Notes: generated from the sequence alone by a model not told the origin. DNA of 64,000 nt from Kitasatospora gansuensis (GCF_014203705.1 NZ_JACHJR010000001.1:7998001-8062000); one strand, 5' to 3'; shown: positions 41,759 through 50,690, counted from the first letter of the stretch. Program-made: numbers and translations.

Positions 41759-43732
41759 TCAGGGCTTCGGGAGCGCGCCGGGCTTCAGGACCACGGCGTC
41801 GCGCGGAGCGATGGCCACGGAGCCGTGCAGCTGACGGCCGGTCAGCAGGTCGGTCCCGGCGATGGGCAGGGAGACGGTGGCCGTCGCGGCCCCGTAGTTG
41901 AGCAGGAACAGGAAGTCGCCGCGCCGACAGGCTTCGACGCCCGCCGGCAGGTCGGTCCCGGTGAGGCCGGCGGCGGCGAGCACTTCGTCCAGTACGGGCG
42001 TCAGGTCGTCGGGCAGGCAGCTGAGATAGGTTGCGGTCCCGCGCCGGGTGACGGCCGGGCGGCCGTCCAACGGGCCGCCGAGGTAGCGGGCGAGGACCTG
42101 CGCGTCGTCGACCGCCAGCCACTCGCTCCAGGTACGCGCGGTGAGCCGGGTGCCGTCCGCGGTCACCACCTGCTGGGTGCCGCCGTCGGGGATCGGCCAG
42201 AACTCCTCGACCCGCAGCCCGAGATGCTCTCGCAGCGGCCCGGGTGCCCCGCCGTCGTGGACCTGATCGGCGGCGTCCACCACCCCGCTGAACGGGCCGA
42301 CCACGAGTTGGCCCGGGAAGGCGGCGAGGTTGGCGGCCTGCTCCGCCGTGCAGAGGTAGAGGTTCGGGGCGATGACGACCCGGTAGGCGGAGAGGTCGCG
42401 CCCCGGCGGAGTCAGGTCGACGGCGATTCCCCGGGCGTGCAGCGGCGCGTACCAGGAGAGCAGCAGCCGGTGCAGCCGCAGCCGGTCGGACGGCAGCGAC
42501 TCGGGCGCTTCGAGGCCCCACCAGCTCTCCCAGTCCAGGACGAGCGCGACCTCGGCCCGGGTGCCGCTCCCCGCCACCTCGGCCAGCCGGCGCAAGTCCG
42601 CGCCGAGGGCGAGCGTCTCGCGCCACTGACGGGTGTCCGTCCCGCCGTGCGGGAGCATCGCGGAGTGGAACTTCTCCGGGCCGTACCTGGCCTGGCGCCA
42701 CTGGAAGAACATCACGCCGTCCGAGCCGTGGGCCAGCGCCTGCAGGCTGTGCAGCCGCATGACGCCCGGCTCTTTCGGGACGTTCACCTCGCGCCAGCTC
42801 ACCGCGCCGGGCGCCGACTCCAGCAGCAGCCAAGGCTGTTGCTTCAGCGAGCGCATCAGGTCGTAGCTGAGCGCGGCCTTCACGTGCGCCGTCGGGTCGG
42901 CCGGGTCGGGGTAGGCGTCGTCGCTGACGAAGTCCTCGGCGGCGGCCCACCTCCAGTAGTCGAGGTGGTGCAGGATGCTCATGAAGTTGGTGGTCACCGG
43001 GATGTCCGGGGTGACCTCCTTGAGCACCTCGCGCTCGGCCTCGAAGCAGGCGAGCAGCGCGTCGCTGCAGAACCGGCGCCAGTCCAGCACCTGGGTCGGG
43101 TTGACCGGCCCCGGAGCCTTCCGGGGCGGGCTGAGCTGCGTCCAGTCGGTGTAGTGCTGGCCCCAGCAGGACGTCCCCCAGGCGGAGTTGAGACCGTCCA
43201 GGCTGCCGTAGCGGTCTTCCAGCCAGCGGCGGAAGTGCCGCGCCGACTCCTCGCAGAGGCACTCGACCGTGTGGTCGGCGTACTCGTTGCCGACGTGCCA
43301 CATGACCAGCGCGGGATGGTCCCCGTACCGCTCGGCCATCGCGCGGGCCAGCCGGACGGTGCCGTCCCGGAACACGGGGGAGGAGGGGCAGTAGCCCTGG
43401 CGGGAGCCGAACTCCAGGCGGGTGCCGTTGGCGTCGACCGGCCGGACCTCGGGGTGCCGCCGGATCAGCCAGGGCGGCGGTGTGGCCGTCGCCGTCGCGA
43501 GGTCGGCGGCGATCCCGTGCTCGTGCAGCAGGTCGAGGACCCGGTCGAGCCAGCCGAACTCGTAGACGCCGGGCGCGGGTTCGAGCCGGGACCAGGAGAA
43601 GACCGCGACGGTCGCGATGTTCACCCCCGCCTCGGCCATCAGCCGGACGTCCTCCTGCCACACCTGCTCGGGCCACTGTTCGGGGTTGTAGTCGCCGCCG
43701 AACAGCAGCCCCGGCACCCGGGTCAGGCCCAT
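41759..43732 (-). CDS. GH42 beta-galactosidase
   Basis: 657 aa from the ATG at 43730-43732. The TIM barrel starts FGGDYNPEQWPEQVWQEDV; acid/base Glu150 lies in MWHVGNEYADH and nucleophile Glu305 in WLLLESAPGA. Cys residues at 115 and 158-160 fit the GH42 zinc site. A trimerisation domain and small beta domain follow (ending VAIAPRDAVVLKPG). No signal peptide, so it hydrolyses an imported beta-D-galactoside. It is the first gene of the operon, transcribed from the region shared with the GntR gene. Confidence 0.95.
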   Translation of the reverse strand: MGLTRVPGLLFGGDYNPEQWPEQVWQEDVRLMAEAGVNIATVAVFSWSRLEPAPGVYEFGWLDRVLDLLHEHGIAADLATATATPPPWLIRRHPEVRPVDANGTRLEFGSRQGYCPSSPVFRDGTVRLARAMAERYGDHPALVMWHVGNEYADHTVECLCEESARHFRRWLEDRYGSLDGLNSAWGTSCWGQHYTDWTQLSPPRKAPGPVNPTQVLDWRRFCSDALLACFEAEREVLKEVTPDIPVTTNFMSILHHLDYWRWAAAEDFVSDDAYPDPADPTAHVKAALSYDLMRSLKQQPWLLLESAPGAVSWREVNVPKEPGVMRLHSLQALAHGSDGVMFFQWRQARYGPEKFHSAMLPHGGTDTRQWRETLALGADLRRLAEVAGSGTRAEVALVLDWESWWGLEAPESLPSDRLRLHRLLLSWYAPLHARGIAVDLTPPGRDLSAYRVVIAPNLYLCTAEQAANLAAFPGQLVVGPFSGVVDAADQVHDGGAPGPLREHLGLRVEEFWPIPDGGTQQVVTADGTRLTARTWSEWLAVDDAQVLARYLGGPLDGRPAVTRRGTATYLSCLPDDLTPVLDEVLAAAGLTGTDLPAGVEACRRGDFLFLLNYGAATATVSLPIAGTDLLTGRQLHGSVAIAPRDAVVLKPGALPKP

Positions 43733-43765
43733 GGAATCGTCTCCCCTTCGCCCCATCGGCATTTT

Positions 43766-43778
43766 GTATTCAGAATAC
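43766..43778. promoter_or_regulatory. GntR-type operator palindrome
   Basis: A perfect odd palindrome, GTATTC-A-GAATAC, lies 34 bp upstream of the GH42 start and 60 bp upstream of the GntR start, in AT-richer DNA. A second, weaker symmetric element, AGTGCAGTACT, follows at 43781-43791. FadR-like GntR proteins bind short palindromes of this kind. Confidence 0.65.
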
Positions 43779-43838
43779 TTAGTGCAGTACTCTACGTTCG
43801 GTCAAGAGCTGTGCTGGGACCGGAGATTGGGGGGCCTG

Positions 43839-44483
43839 ATGGTGATCGAGCGTCGGCCACTGCGCGAGCAGATCCGCGACGAACTGATGGAGCGACTGAC
43901 CCGCGGCGAGTTCGCCGCCGGTACCGACGTCAACGAGGCTGTGCTGGCAGCCGAGTTGGGCGTCAGCCGGACCCCGCTGCGGGAGGCGCTGATCACGCTC
44001 GCGGGCGAGGGGGTGCTGGAGAGCAACCAGGGCCGCGGCTTCCGCTTCGCGCCCGTCAGTCGCAAGGAGTTCCGCGAACTGGTCGCGATAGTCGCGGCGT
44101 TGGAGTCCCTGGCACTGGAGTCCTCCGACCCCGTGCACCTGCGGAGGATCGCCCCGGAGCTGCTGCGGCTGGCCCAGGGCTTCCCCGACGCGGTGGCCGA
44201 GCACGCCGTGGTCGACCGCCGCGACGACGAATGGCACGGCCTGCTGCTCAGCGGCTGCCCGAACGCCCGCCTGCTCGGCCTGCTGACCGGCGTCAAGGCC
44301 GGGATGCGGCGCTACGAGAACCTGGTGGTCGCCGAGGACGAACCGGTGGCCCGCGAGTCCGAGGAACACTGCGAGATCGCCCGCCGGCTGCTCGACGACG
44401 ACCTGCCCGGCGCGATCGAGGCGCTCAAGGCCAACTGGGTGGGCGGCATGGAGCGGATGCTCGCCCACATCCCGGCGGACTAG
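43839..44483 (+). CDS. GntR family (FadR subfamily, FCD domain) regulator
   Basis: 214 aa from the ATG at 43839 with GGGGGG upstream. The winged HTH reads LREQIRDELMERLTRGEF, VLAAELGVSRTPLREALITL, VLESNQGRGFRFAPVS. The C-terminal all-helical FCD domain (about 80-210) has the metal/ligand residues spread as usual (DDEWHGLLL, EHCEIARRLLDDD). FCD regulators sense small carboxylates such as sugar acids or amino-acid derivatives, which hints that the operon makes or degrades one. It is the evident controller of the divergent nine-gene operon. Confidence 0.92.
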   Translation: MVIERRPLREQIRDELMERLTRGEFAAGTDVNEAVLAAELGVSRTPLREALITLAGEGVLESNQGRGFRFAPVSRKEFRELVAIVAALESLALESSDPVHLRRIAPELLRLAQGFPDAVAEHAVVDRRDDEWHGLLLSGCPNARLLGLLTGVKAGMRRYENLVVAEDEPVARESEEHCEIARRLLDDDLPGAIEALKANWVGGMERMLAHIPAD

Positions 44484-44659
44484 CGGGACGGGCAGGCGAC
44501 CCGGATGGCAGACAGAGGTGCGCGCCGCGCGGCGCTGCCGGAAGGTCGGCAGATATAAGGGGTTCAGCAGCTGGGCGCCGGTGTCCGGCCGCGTCGGGCT
44601 GAGGCTCCGTCAGCCGGCTGCGGTCCGCCCGGTGCCGATCCACGGCGAAAGGAACGGCG

Positions 44660-46567
44660 ATGCCCCTGACCCGGCCGGCCCCGGTACGGCGCGGTGCGGG
44701 TGCGTCCGCAGGTCTGGACACCGTGTCGCGGGTCTGCCTGCTGCTGACGCTCGTCGCCTCGGCGGCGGTCACCTGGTACACGCTCGGCCGGCCGGCCGAC
44801 CGGCAGCGGCTCACCGCCCTCACCTCGGGGCGGGGGACTCCCGTGCCGGGGCTGGTCCTGGACCTGCTGGGTGCGGGGACGTCGTTCGTAGGCCGGCTCG
44901 TGCTGACCCTGGCGGCGCTCGTCGCCGTCGCCGTGGCCGGCGTCCTGGTGGCCCGGAGCGTGCCCTCGGACGCGCCCGTACTGGCGCCGGCCGCCCCCGT
45001 GGCCGCCGGCGCCGTGCTGATCGGTGCCGAGCTGCGCGGTTCGGCGGTCGACGCGGTCCTTGGTGTGGGGTGTCTGGCGCTCGTGCTGACGGAGCTGCTC
45101 GCCACGGGGCAGGGGCGGGGGCGAGGCGGCGGAGTGGCGCTCGGCTGCGCGATGACGGTTCAGCCCGCGCTGGTCCTCTTCGTGGTGCTGCTGTGGTGCA
45201 CCCGCGCCAGGCGGCGTGCGCTGATCGCGATCGCCGTCACCGTCGGGCTGGAGGCGGTGGCGTGGGCGGTCCGCCCCGGCGGGACCGTCCAGTACTGGCA
45301 GCACCTCGCCGACCGGGTCGAGTACCTCGGCAATCAGTCGGCGCTCGGCGTGCTGTCACGGCTCGGCCTGCACGGCCTGCCGCTGCTGAGCGCCTGGTTG
45401 GTGGTGGCACTCGCGGTCGGCGTCCTCGCGCTCCGGCGCGGGACGGCCTTCGCCGCGGACGGCCAGCGACTGCTGAGCGCCGGGCTGGTCGGCTGCGCGG
45501 CCGTGGTGGTGACCCCCGTCGCCCTGCCCGCCGACCTCGGCTGGCTGCTGCTCGCGGCGACCGGCCGGGTGGGGCGCCGCCCCGAGGACCGGGCGCTGTG
45601 GCCGATCGTCGCGGCGTCCGCCGCCCTGCTGCCCAGCCACGCGTTCAACCCGGGAATCGAGCCGGTCACCGGCTTCCTGCTGCTCAACGCGCCGGCGCTC
45701 ACCCTGGTGGTGACCGCCGCCGTCCTGCCGTTCCGGCGCCGCGCCGACCCGCTGTGGCGGAGGCGCCGGACCGCCGGCCCGACCCCGCGCCACCCCTGGG
45801 GCCGCCCGTACCTGCCGCTGCTGCCGGCGCGGCTGCGCCCGGTCTCCCGGCCCAACCTGCTGCTGGAACTGCTGCTGATCCAGGTCGGTTACGGCAGCTA
45901 CACCCGGATCCGCAACGCCGCGCCGGACCGGGTGGCCTTCGCGGTCGAGCACGCCCGGGAGACCTACCGCCTGGAGCAGGCGCTCCACCTGGACGTCGAA
46001 CGGGCCGTCAACACCTGGGCCCTGCGGCACGACTGGCTGATGGACGCGGTGCAGCACTACTACAAGATCATGCACTTCGCGGTGGTGCTGGGCGTCCTGG
46101 CGTGGCTGTACGTCCGCCACCCGCCGCGCTACCGCACGGCCCGGACCGTCCTGTTCGCCACCACCGGGCTGGCCCTGCTCGGCTTCTGGGGCCTCCCGCT
46201 CGCCCCGCCCAGGCTCACCCCGGGCCTCGGCCTGTGGGACGGACCGGAGAACAGCCCCGACTCCGCCCCGCTCGGAGCGTTCACCGCCCTCACCAACCAG
46301 TACGCCGCGATGCCCTCGTTGCACATCGCCTGGGCCCTCTGGTGTGCGCTGGCCGTCGTCACCACCACGCGCAGTCCGTGGGTCCGGATCCCCGCCGTGC
46401 TGTACCCGATGGTCACCCTCCTCGTCGTGCTCGCCGGCGCCAACCACTGGCTCCTCGACGCCGTGGGCGGAGTCCTGGTGCTCGCCGCCGGCTGCCTGGT
46501 CCAGTACCTGCTCACCGGCCGCCGGCTGACCGACCGTGAGGGCTGCCCTGCCGAGCCCGGAAGGTGA
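44660..46567 (+). CDS. Polytopic membrane protein with C-terminal PAP2 (inositol phosphotransferase-like) domain
   Basis: 635 aa with about 14 hydrophobic segments. The N-terminal half (about 20-360) resembles GT87-type integral membrane sugar transferases. After a basic loop, the C-terminal part (about 395-620) is a PAP2_3 domain: QHYYKIMHFAVVLGVLAW, QYAAMPSLHIAWALW (catalytic SxxH) and GANHWLLDAVGG (catalytic His and Asp). Such fusions occur in Streptomyces and probably process polyprenyl- or inositol-lipid phosphates on the outer face. The start has GAAAGGAAC upstream. Confidence 0.87.
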   Translation: MPLTRPAPVRRGAGASAGLDTVSRVCLLLTLVASAAVTWYTLGRPADRQRLTALTSGRGTPVPGLVLDLLGAGTSFVGRLVLTLAALVAVAVAGVLVARSVPSDAPVLAPAAPVAAGAVLIGAELRGSAVDAVLGVGCLALVLTELLATGQGRGRGGGVALGCAMTVQPALVLFVVLLWCTRARRRALIAIAVTVGLEAVAWAVRPGGTVQYWQHLADRVEYLGNQSALGVLSRLGLHGLPLLSAWLVVALAVGVLALRRGTAFAADGQRLLSAGLVGCAAVVVTPVALPADLGWLLLAATGRVGRRPEDRALWPIVAASAALLPSHAFNPGIEPVTGFLLLNAPALTLVVTAAVLPFRRRADPLWRRRRTAGPTPRHPWGRPYLPLLPARLRPVSRPNLLLELLLIQVGYGSYTRIRNAAPDRVAFAVEHARETYRLEQALHLDVERAVNTWALRHDWLMDAVQHYYKIMHFAVVLGVLAWLYVRHPPRYRTARTVLFATTGLALLGFWGLPLAPPRLTPGLGLWDGPENSPDSAPLGAFTALTNQYAAMPSLHIAWALWCALAVVTTTRSPWVRIPAVLYPMVTLLVVLAGANHWLLDAVGGVLVLAAGCLVQYLLTGRRLTDREGCPAEPGR

Positions 46568-46632
46568 CAATGGAATGAGGTCCGGCCGGGCTCGCCCGGC
46601 GGCGAATCGTCAGCTCGAACGGGGACGTTCCG

Positions 46633-47476
46633 ATGGGACAGGCAGCCATCAACGTGGTCGGTCTCAGCAAGCGGTTCGGGACGGTGACCGCCCTGGACGG
46701 AGTGGACTTCGAGGTCCAGCCGGGGAGCGTCTTCGGCCTGCTCGGGCCCAACGGCGCGGGGAAGACCACGGCGATCCGGATCCTGACCACCATCCTGCGC
46801 CCGAGCGGCGGGCACGCCGCCGTCCTCGGGCACGACGTGGTCCGGGAAGCGGCCGTGGTCCGGCGGCTTCGACCTCGCCGACGCGGGCGACCGCCCCGTC
46901 CGGACCTACTCGGGCGGGATGCGGCGGCGGCTCGACGTCGCCGCGGCCCTCGTACCGGAGCCACCCGTGCTCTTCCTCGACGAGCCGACCACGGGCCTGG
47001 ACCCGCAGAGCCGCACCGTCCTGTGGGAGTTGATCCGCGAGCTGGTGCGCGACGGCACGACCGTGCTGCTCACCACCCAGTACCTGGAGGAGGCGGACCG
47101 GCTCGCCACCCGGGTGGTGGTCGTGAACGAGGGCCGGATCATCGCCGACGACACCCCGGCCGTCCTCAAGACGCGGCTCGGGAACACCGTGATCGAGCTG
47201 GGGATGGGCGACGAGGCCCGGGCGGTCCGGGCGGCCACCGTCCTCGGCGGGCAGCTCGCCGAACCGCCCGAACGGGAGGGCGCGCTGCTCAGGCTGGCCT
47301 CCCGGGACGGGTCACGGCTGCTGCTCGACGTCCTGCACTCACTGGACACCAGCGGGCTCGTCCCGAGCACGGTCACCGTCCGCGAATCGAGCCTCGACGA
47401 CGTCTTCCTGGCCCTGACCGGGCACCGTACCAGGACCGGCTCCGACGGCCCGGCATCCTCCGGAGGCACCTCATGA
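46633..47476 (+). pseudogene. DrrA-like ABC exporter ATPase, internally deleted and frameshifted
   Basis: The first frame (from ATG 46633) gives a normal start with Walker A LLGPNGAGKTTAIRIL and ILRPSGGHAAVLGHDVVREA. At about 46863 the family text jumps to FDLADAGDRPVRTYSGGMRRR, which continues in another frame from there to 47476: signature YSGGM, Walker B VLFLDEPTTGLDP, H-loop region and a DrrA C-terminus. About 50 residues with the Q-loop and part of the helical domain are missing and the frame is shifted, so no working ATPase can be made. A GGTCCGG/CCGGCGG repeat at the join suggests a short-homology deletion. Confidence 0.85.
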
Positions 47477-48276
47477 CCGCGATCGACGCCGGACAGCTCG
47501 GCACGCGGATCGCCGCACCGGTCCGGGACGGCCTCGCGGTGGCCTGGCGCAACCTGATCGCGCTGCGCCGGGTGCCGCGGCTGCTGATCTTCTCCACCGT
47601 CCAGCCGCTGGTCTTCGTGCTGATGCTCCGTTACGTCTTCGGCGGGGTGGTCGGCCCCGCGCTGCCGCCCGGGGTCAGCTACGTCGACTTCCTGATCCCG
47701 GGCATCTTCGTGCAGACCGCCGTCTTCGGCTCGATGAACACCGCCATCGGTCTGGCCACCGACATGCAGACCGGTCTGATGGAGCGGTTCCGCTCGCTGC
47801 CGATGGCGAGGTCGGCCGTGCTGTCCGGCCGCACCACGGCGGACCTCGCGCGGAACGTGTTCGTGGTGAGCCTGATGGCCGCGGTCGGCTTCGCCCTCGG
47901 ATTCCGGATCCACGCGGGTGTCCCCGCGTTCCTCGGCGGCGTCCTGCTGGTGCTGGCCTTCGGCTTCGCGATGTCGTGGATCTTCGCGGTGGTCGGCATG
48001 GCGGTCGGCGACCCGGAGACCGCGATGGCCGCCTCCTTCCCGGTCCTCGCGCCGCTGGTCTTCGCGTCCTCGGCCTTCGTCCCGGTCTACACCATGTCGG
48101 GGTGGCTACAGGCCTTCGCCAACCACCAGCCGGTCTCCCAGACCGCCGAGGCGGTCCGCGTCCTGGTGCTCGGCGGCCCGGCCACCAGCGCGATCTGGGA
48201 GGCACTCGCCTGGGACGCCGGGATCGTCGCGGTCTTCGCGCCCCTGGGCGTCTGGCTCTACCGCAGGGCGGTCTAG
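47473..48276 (+). CDS. DrrB-like ABC-2 exporter permease
   Basis: 267 aa from the ATG at 47473, overlapping the ATPase stop (ATGA). Six membrane segments, with the ABC-2 signature LMERFRSLPMARSAVLSGRT (about 110-129) and PVSQTAEAVRVLVLGGP near the end, the conserved C-terminal block of daunorubicin-type exporters. It looks intact but lacks a working ATPase in this operon, so it depends on another ATPase or is now useless. Confidence 0.9.
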   Translation: MTAIDAGQLGTRIAAPVRDGLAVAWRNLIALRRVPRLLIFSTVQPLVFVLMLRYVFGGVVGPALPPGVSYVDFLIPGIFVQTAVFGSMNTAIGLATDMQTGLMERFRSLPMARSAVLSGRTTADLARNVFVVSLMAAVGFALGFRIHAGVPAFLGGVLLVLAFGFAMSWIFAVVGMAVGDPETAMAASFPVLAPLVFASSAFVPVYTMSGWLQAFANHQPVSQTAEAVRVLVLGGPATSAIWEALAWDAGIVAVFAPLGVWLYRRAV

Positions 48277-48299
48277 GCCGTGGGCACGTCGTCCGGGGG

Positions 48300-49526
48300 T
48301 TAGCTGAAGTCGGGGATCGGGTGCTCCGGGGCGAGCGCGGCGGCGATGCGCTGGGTGATCTGCTGGGCGGTGTGGCCCTCCGGGGTACCGCGGCCCTTGG
48401 TGGTGGAGACCGCGATGGTCAGGTGCTCGCACGGCAGGTAGGCCTGGGCGGCGGTGTAGCCGAAGAACAGCGGGTGCTGGGACACCCAGTCGCCCAGCAC
48501 GAGCAGGCCCATCCCGTAGTGGGTGGCTTCGGTGTTCGGGAGGCAGACCTTCTCCGGGCAGGTCTTGGTCGGCCGGCCCAGGCCCACCGTGCCCGGGTTC
48601 AGCAGCTCCTGGTAGGAGGCGGGGGAGAGCAGTTCGCCGGATCCGATCGCGGCGGCCGAGCGGGCCAGGTCGCAGATGTCGGTGGTCTGCACCGCGCCGG
48701 GGGCGGTGGTCCAGGAGGGGTTCCAGAAGCTGGACTCCTCGTACGTACCGCGGTCGGCGGTGAAGGCGTGCAGGACGGGTGTCGGGATGTCGGGGGTGAA
48801 GCTGTTGCGGGTCTCGTCCAGCCCGAGCGGGCCCATGATCTGCTGCTGGAGCAGGACGTCCAGCGGGGTCTGGGTGATCTTCTCCAGGGCGGCGCCGAGG
48901 AGGACGAAGTTGGCGTGCGAGTAGCTCCAGTTGGTCCCCGGCTCGTACCACTCGTCCTGACCGGTGGAGATGGCCACCAGCTCCGCCGCCGTCCACTGGC
49001 GGAACGGGTCCGCGACGACCTGGTCGCCGAAGCCCGGGGTGGTGACGTAGTCGACCAGACCGGTGGTGGAGTCGGCGAGCATGCGCAGGGTGATCCGGTC
49101 CCCGTGCCGCAGGTCGGGCAGCCAGCGCGCGACGGGTTCGTCCAGGCCGACCACGCCCTGGTCGACCAGCCGGAGGAGCGCCGTCCCCATGTAGCTGATC
49201 GCCACGTTGCCGTTCCGGAAGTGCATGGCGGGCTCGGCCGGGACACCCGTCATCGACTCGCCGAGCGCGGTCGTGATCACCTCGCGACCGTCGACCGTGA
49301 CCCGCAGGATCACCGACTTGAGGTCGAGCTCGGCCTTGGCCTGTTCGGCGATCCGCAGGATGTCGAGAGCCGGGCCGCCCTCCGGCGGCCGGGAACTGAC
49401 GCAGGGTCGGCGGCCGTCGACCGCCGCGGCCTCGGTGGCCGTGACCGGGGTGCCGAGGGCGACAAGCGCGGTGGCGGCGGTGACCGCGGCGAGGCGCAGC
49501 AGGGACGTCGAACGGGTGGGTCGCAT
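48300..49526 (-). CDS. Secreted serine beta-lactamase/DD-peptidase-fold protein lacking the SxxK motif
   Basis: 408 aa from the ATG at 49524-49526; signal peptide ends at about TEA (residue 33). The fold is that of class C beta-lactamases and D-Ala-D-Ala carboxypeptidases: WLPDLRHGDRITLRMLADST, the second motif NWSYSHANFVLLG (Tyr-x-Asn type), IMGPLGLDETRN. The position of the nucleophile motif, normally FRIGSVTKTF, reads FRNGNVAISY (103-112): both Ser and Lys are missing. It is probably not a classical acyl-serine enzyme; it may bind ligands or belong to a clade with another mechanism. Confidence 0.85.
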   Translation of the reverse strand: MRPTRSTSLLRLAAVTAATALVALGTPVTATEAAAVDGRRPCVSSRPPEGGPALDILRIAEQAKAELDLKSVILRVTVDGREVITTALGESMTGVPAEPAMHFRNGNVAISYMGTALLRLVDQGVVGLDEPVARWLPDLRHGDRITLRMLADSTTGLVDYVTTPGFGDQVVADPFRQWTAAELVAISTGQDEWYEPGTNWSYSHANFVLLGAALEKITQTPLDVLLQQQIMGPLGLDETRNSFTPDIPTPVLHAFTADRGTYEESSFWNPSWTTAPGAVQTTDICDLARSAAAIGSGELLSPASYQELLNPGTVGLGRPTKTCPEKVCLPNTEATHYGMGLLVLGDWVSQHPLFFGYTAAQAYLPCEHLTIAVSTTKGRGTPEGHTAQQITQRIAAALAPEHPIPDFS

Positions 49527-49666
49527 GCCCGCAGTATCAGCCGGGGGTGCCCGCACGTCGGCGCGGCGACCCGCCGACCCGCGCGAACATCACCCATCGG
49601 GCCCCCGGGCCCCGGCGCGGGATCGGCCGGGGTTTGGGGGCGTGCGGGGTGGGGCGTGCGCCGGGG

Positions 49667-49882
49667 TCAGCGGGTGCTGGCGGCCGGCGGGGGTGCGGGG
49701 CAGGTGGCCGGGGTGGGGGCGGTGTCGTGCTGGCCGGCCAGCCAGAAGCCGACCAGCAGGCCGGTGACGGCGAGGACCTTGTGGCGGTTGCTCTTCCACC
49801 ACGACGGCGAACCGGCCGCCATGAAGCGCAGTTGGGTATAGTCCGGATGCTCCCGGGGCGGTGCGTCCTTGAAGAGTCCCAT
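49667..49882 (-). CDS. Small single-helix membrane protein
   Basis: 71 aa from the ATG at 49880-49882, with AAGGAGG about 10 bases upstream. An N-terminal soluble part (MGLFKDAPPREHPDYTQLRF) is followed by a basic stretch WWKSNRHK, one helix VLAVTGLLVGFWLAG (about 36-50) and a Pro/Ala-rich end. Family not recognised; no partner is evident. Confidence 0.65.
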   Translation of the reverse strand: MGLFKDAPPREHPDYTQLRFMAAGSPSWWKSNRHKVLAVTGLLVGFWLAGQHDTAPTPATCPAPPPAASTR

Positions 49883-50023
49883 GGTGTGGTGAACCTCCTT
49901 CCACCTTCAGGGGGTTCATGACCATACGCCCTGCTCTGTCTTGATCGCAGGTCTTTAATCCCGTTCCGGGCAGCCACGCTGACGCATCGTCGGTTCCACC
50001 GGGGTCAGCGGTTACCGTGAGGC

Positions 50024-50539
50024 ATGCCCACCGCCCTGCCACCCGGGTGGCTCCCGCCCGAGCAGTTCGTGTCGACACTGCCGCACGGCCTGGCCTGCGC
50101 CGGTCTGCTGTTCACCGACGCCGCCGGGCGGATACTCGCGCTCCGCTCCGTCCGGGGCCCCGGCCAGTACGTGCTGCCGGGCGGGTTCCTGGAGCCCGGC
50201 GAGGACCTGCTGGGCTGCGCCCGCCGGGAGACCGTCGAGGAGCTCGGCTTCCTGCCCGCCGCAGCCCGGACCGGAGACCCCCGGCTGCTCGTCCTGGCCT
50301 TCTCCGCCCCCGAGCCACCCTGGCCCTGGAGGCTCGGCGCATTCTTCGACGGCGGCACCCTCACCGAGCACGAGATCGGCCGGATCACCCTCGACCCCGT
50401 CGAGCACGACGCCTTCACCCTACGGACGGTGGAGGAACTGACCGCCCTCGCCGACGAACGCCGCGGCCTGGTCCTGCGCGCCGCCGCCGAGGCCCACCGC
50501 ACGGGCCGTACCGGGTATCTGACCCTGCCCGCGAGCTGA
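50024..50539 (+). CDS. NUDIX hydrolase
   Basis: 171 aa from an ATG at 50024. The Nudix box is complete: GGFLEPGEDLLGCARRETVEELGF (about 49-72; key residues Gly49/50, Glu56, Arg64-Glu65, Glu68-Glu69). Members cleave nucleoside diphosphates linked to another group, often damaged nucleotides or sugar nucleotides. No specificity residues could be assigned. Monocistronic. Confidence 0.92.
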   Translation: MPTALPPGWLPPEQFVSTLPHGLACAGLLFTDAAGRILALRSVRGPGQYVLPGGFLEPGEDLLGCARRETVEELGFLPAAARTGDPRLLVLAFSAPEPPWPWRLGAFFDGGTLTEHEIGRITLDPVEHDAFTLRTVEELTALADERRGLVLRAAAEAHRTGRTGYLTLPAS

Positions 50540-50690
50540 TCTGACGTCAGTTCGCCCGGAACAGTGGCCCCGTGGGAGCGGTCGGTGAATAACCCCGTGC
50601 GGCGGGTGGGGTGGGGTGCCTAGACTCGCGGCAGATCGAGCGCCGTCCGACCGGACGGTGCCCACCGTGGCGAGTGAGGGGGGACCGGCC

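Noticed and set aside
41825..44602. 925-codon open frame on the plus strand across beta-galactosidase and gntR
   Set aside because: It runs antisense to a complete GH42 gene and out of frame through gntR; low-complexity content without motifs.
46633..48276. Natural fusion of an ABC ATPase with its permease
   Set aside because: The middle segment is out of frame; the signature and Walker B motifs are in another frame, so the apparent fusion comes from a deletion with frameshift.
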